From positions 1 to 11,995 of the forward strand of contig JBFLXN010000073.1 of the NCBI GenBank assembly GCA_040755715.1: 11,995 nucleotides of DNA. The letters are read 5' to 3'. Shown here one piece after another: positions 11,920 through 11,995 of this stretch (its first letter is position 1; each line of letters opens with the position of its first letter). Below the pieces are notes generated by a model that made no database searches, was not told the origin of the DNA, and saw nothing but the letters and a program-made list of their open reading frames with translations. This DNA is from JBFLXN01 sp040755715 [NCBI: Candidatus Edwardsbacteria bacterium] (GTDB lineage Bacteria; Edwardsbacteria; AC1; JBFLXN01). Position numbers and translations under genes: made by a program.

Positions 11920-11995
11920 CACGACTTTGTTAAAATTTTGTCTAAAATTGGCACAATTTATCCTGAACGGAGTGAAGGAAAATCAACACTGACAA
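11920..11995 (-). repeat. Dispersed 76-bp repeat, copy 2, reaching the window end
   Basis: Reverse complement of 2073-2148 with one mismatch. It begins about 50 nt after the GWxTD stop, behind a low-complexity stretch (TTCAAATATCAAAAATCAAA), and continues beyond the window. Being in opposite orientation to copy 1, it could support inversion of the 9.8 kb between them. Confidence 0.9.

Noticed and set aside
2073-11995. Composite transposon bounded by the 76-bp inverted repeats
   Set aside because: The segment contains housekeeping genes (acpS, nnrD) and no transposase, so I treat the ends as two copies of a dispersed repeat.

Overview
The window (about 40% GC) looks like a fragment of an uncultured bacterial genome from the WOR-3/Stahlbacteria or a neighbouring FCB-type lineage. 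The pointers are a GWxTD-domain protein behind an FmdB-type zinc ribbon, a secreted protein built of 52-residue [14 protein letters not shown] repeats, a CsgG-like protein, and an unusual density of short dispersed and tandem repeats in almost every gap. This placement is inference from gene content; there is no rRNA or tRNA here.

Left part (1-5660), all genes on the minus strand. Reading in the direction of transcription: a CorA-type divalent-cation transporter (stop 4579, start 5493); a secreted TlpA-like thioredoxin (3848-4402); an MntA antitoxin/HepT toxin pair (3391-3726 and 3036-3398) running straight into a CsgG-domain secreted protein (2246-3019); a degraded ORF (1622-1945); and a secreted repeat protein (32-1540). 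That last gene is damaged at both ends. An array of 18 direct 33-bp repeats separates its ribosome binding site and start from its signal peptide, and its fifth 52-residue repeat breaks off at about 125. The sequence beyond the break carries a promoter, a strong ribosome binding site at the window edge and a 12-bp inverted repeat, as expected if an insertion sequence or similar element begins there.

Right part (5830-11868), all genes on the plus strand, divergent from corA: a macro-domain protein (5919-6500), a HAD-family phosphatase (6678-7400), holo-ACP synthase AcpS (7489-7860), and the fused NAD(P)HX epimerase/dehydratase (7928-9541). These are housekeeping or metabolite-repair functions. 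After a 540-bp repeat island come an FmdB-type zinc ribbon (10085-10435) and a secreted GWxTD-domain protein (10471-11868).

Repeats are the most striking aspect. They include a 33-bp array (910-1503), a 51-bp triplication at the corA/tlpA junction, a family of 27-nt hairpins with compensatory stem changes (1900-2034), a 14-bp-stem element inside the macro gene, 18-bp repeats before the HAD gene, two inverted arrays of 17-bp repeats around 9542-10063, and a 76-bp sequence present at both 2073-2148 and, inverted, 11920-11995. Several have supplied start- or stop-proximal codons to the neighbouring genes. Good sigma70-like promoters with almost the same core sequence can be read in front of tlpA and corA.
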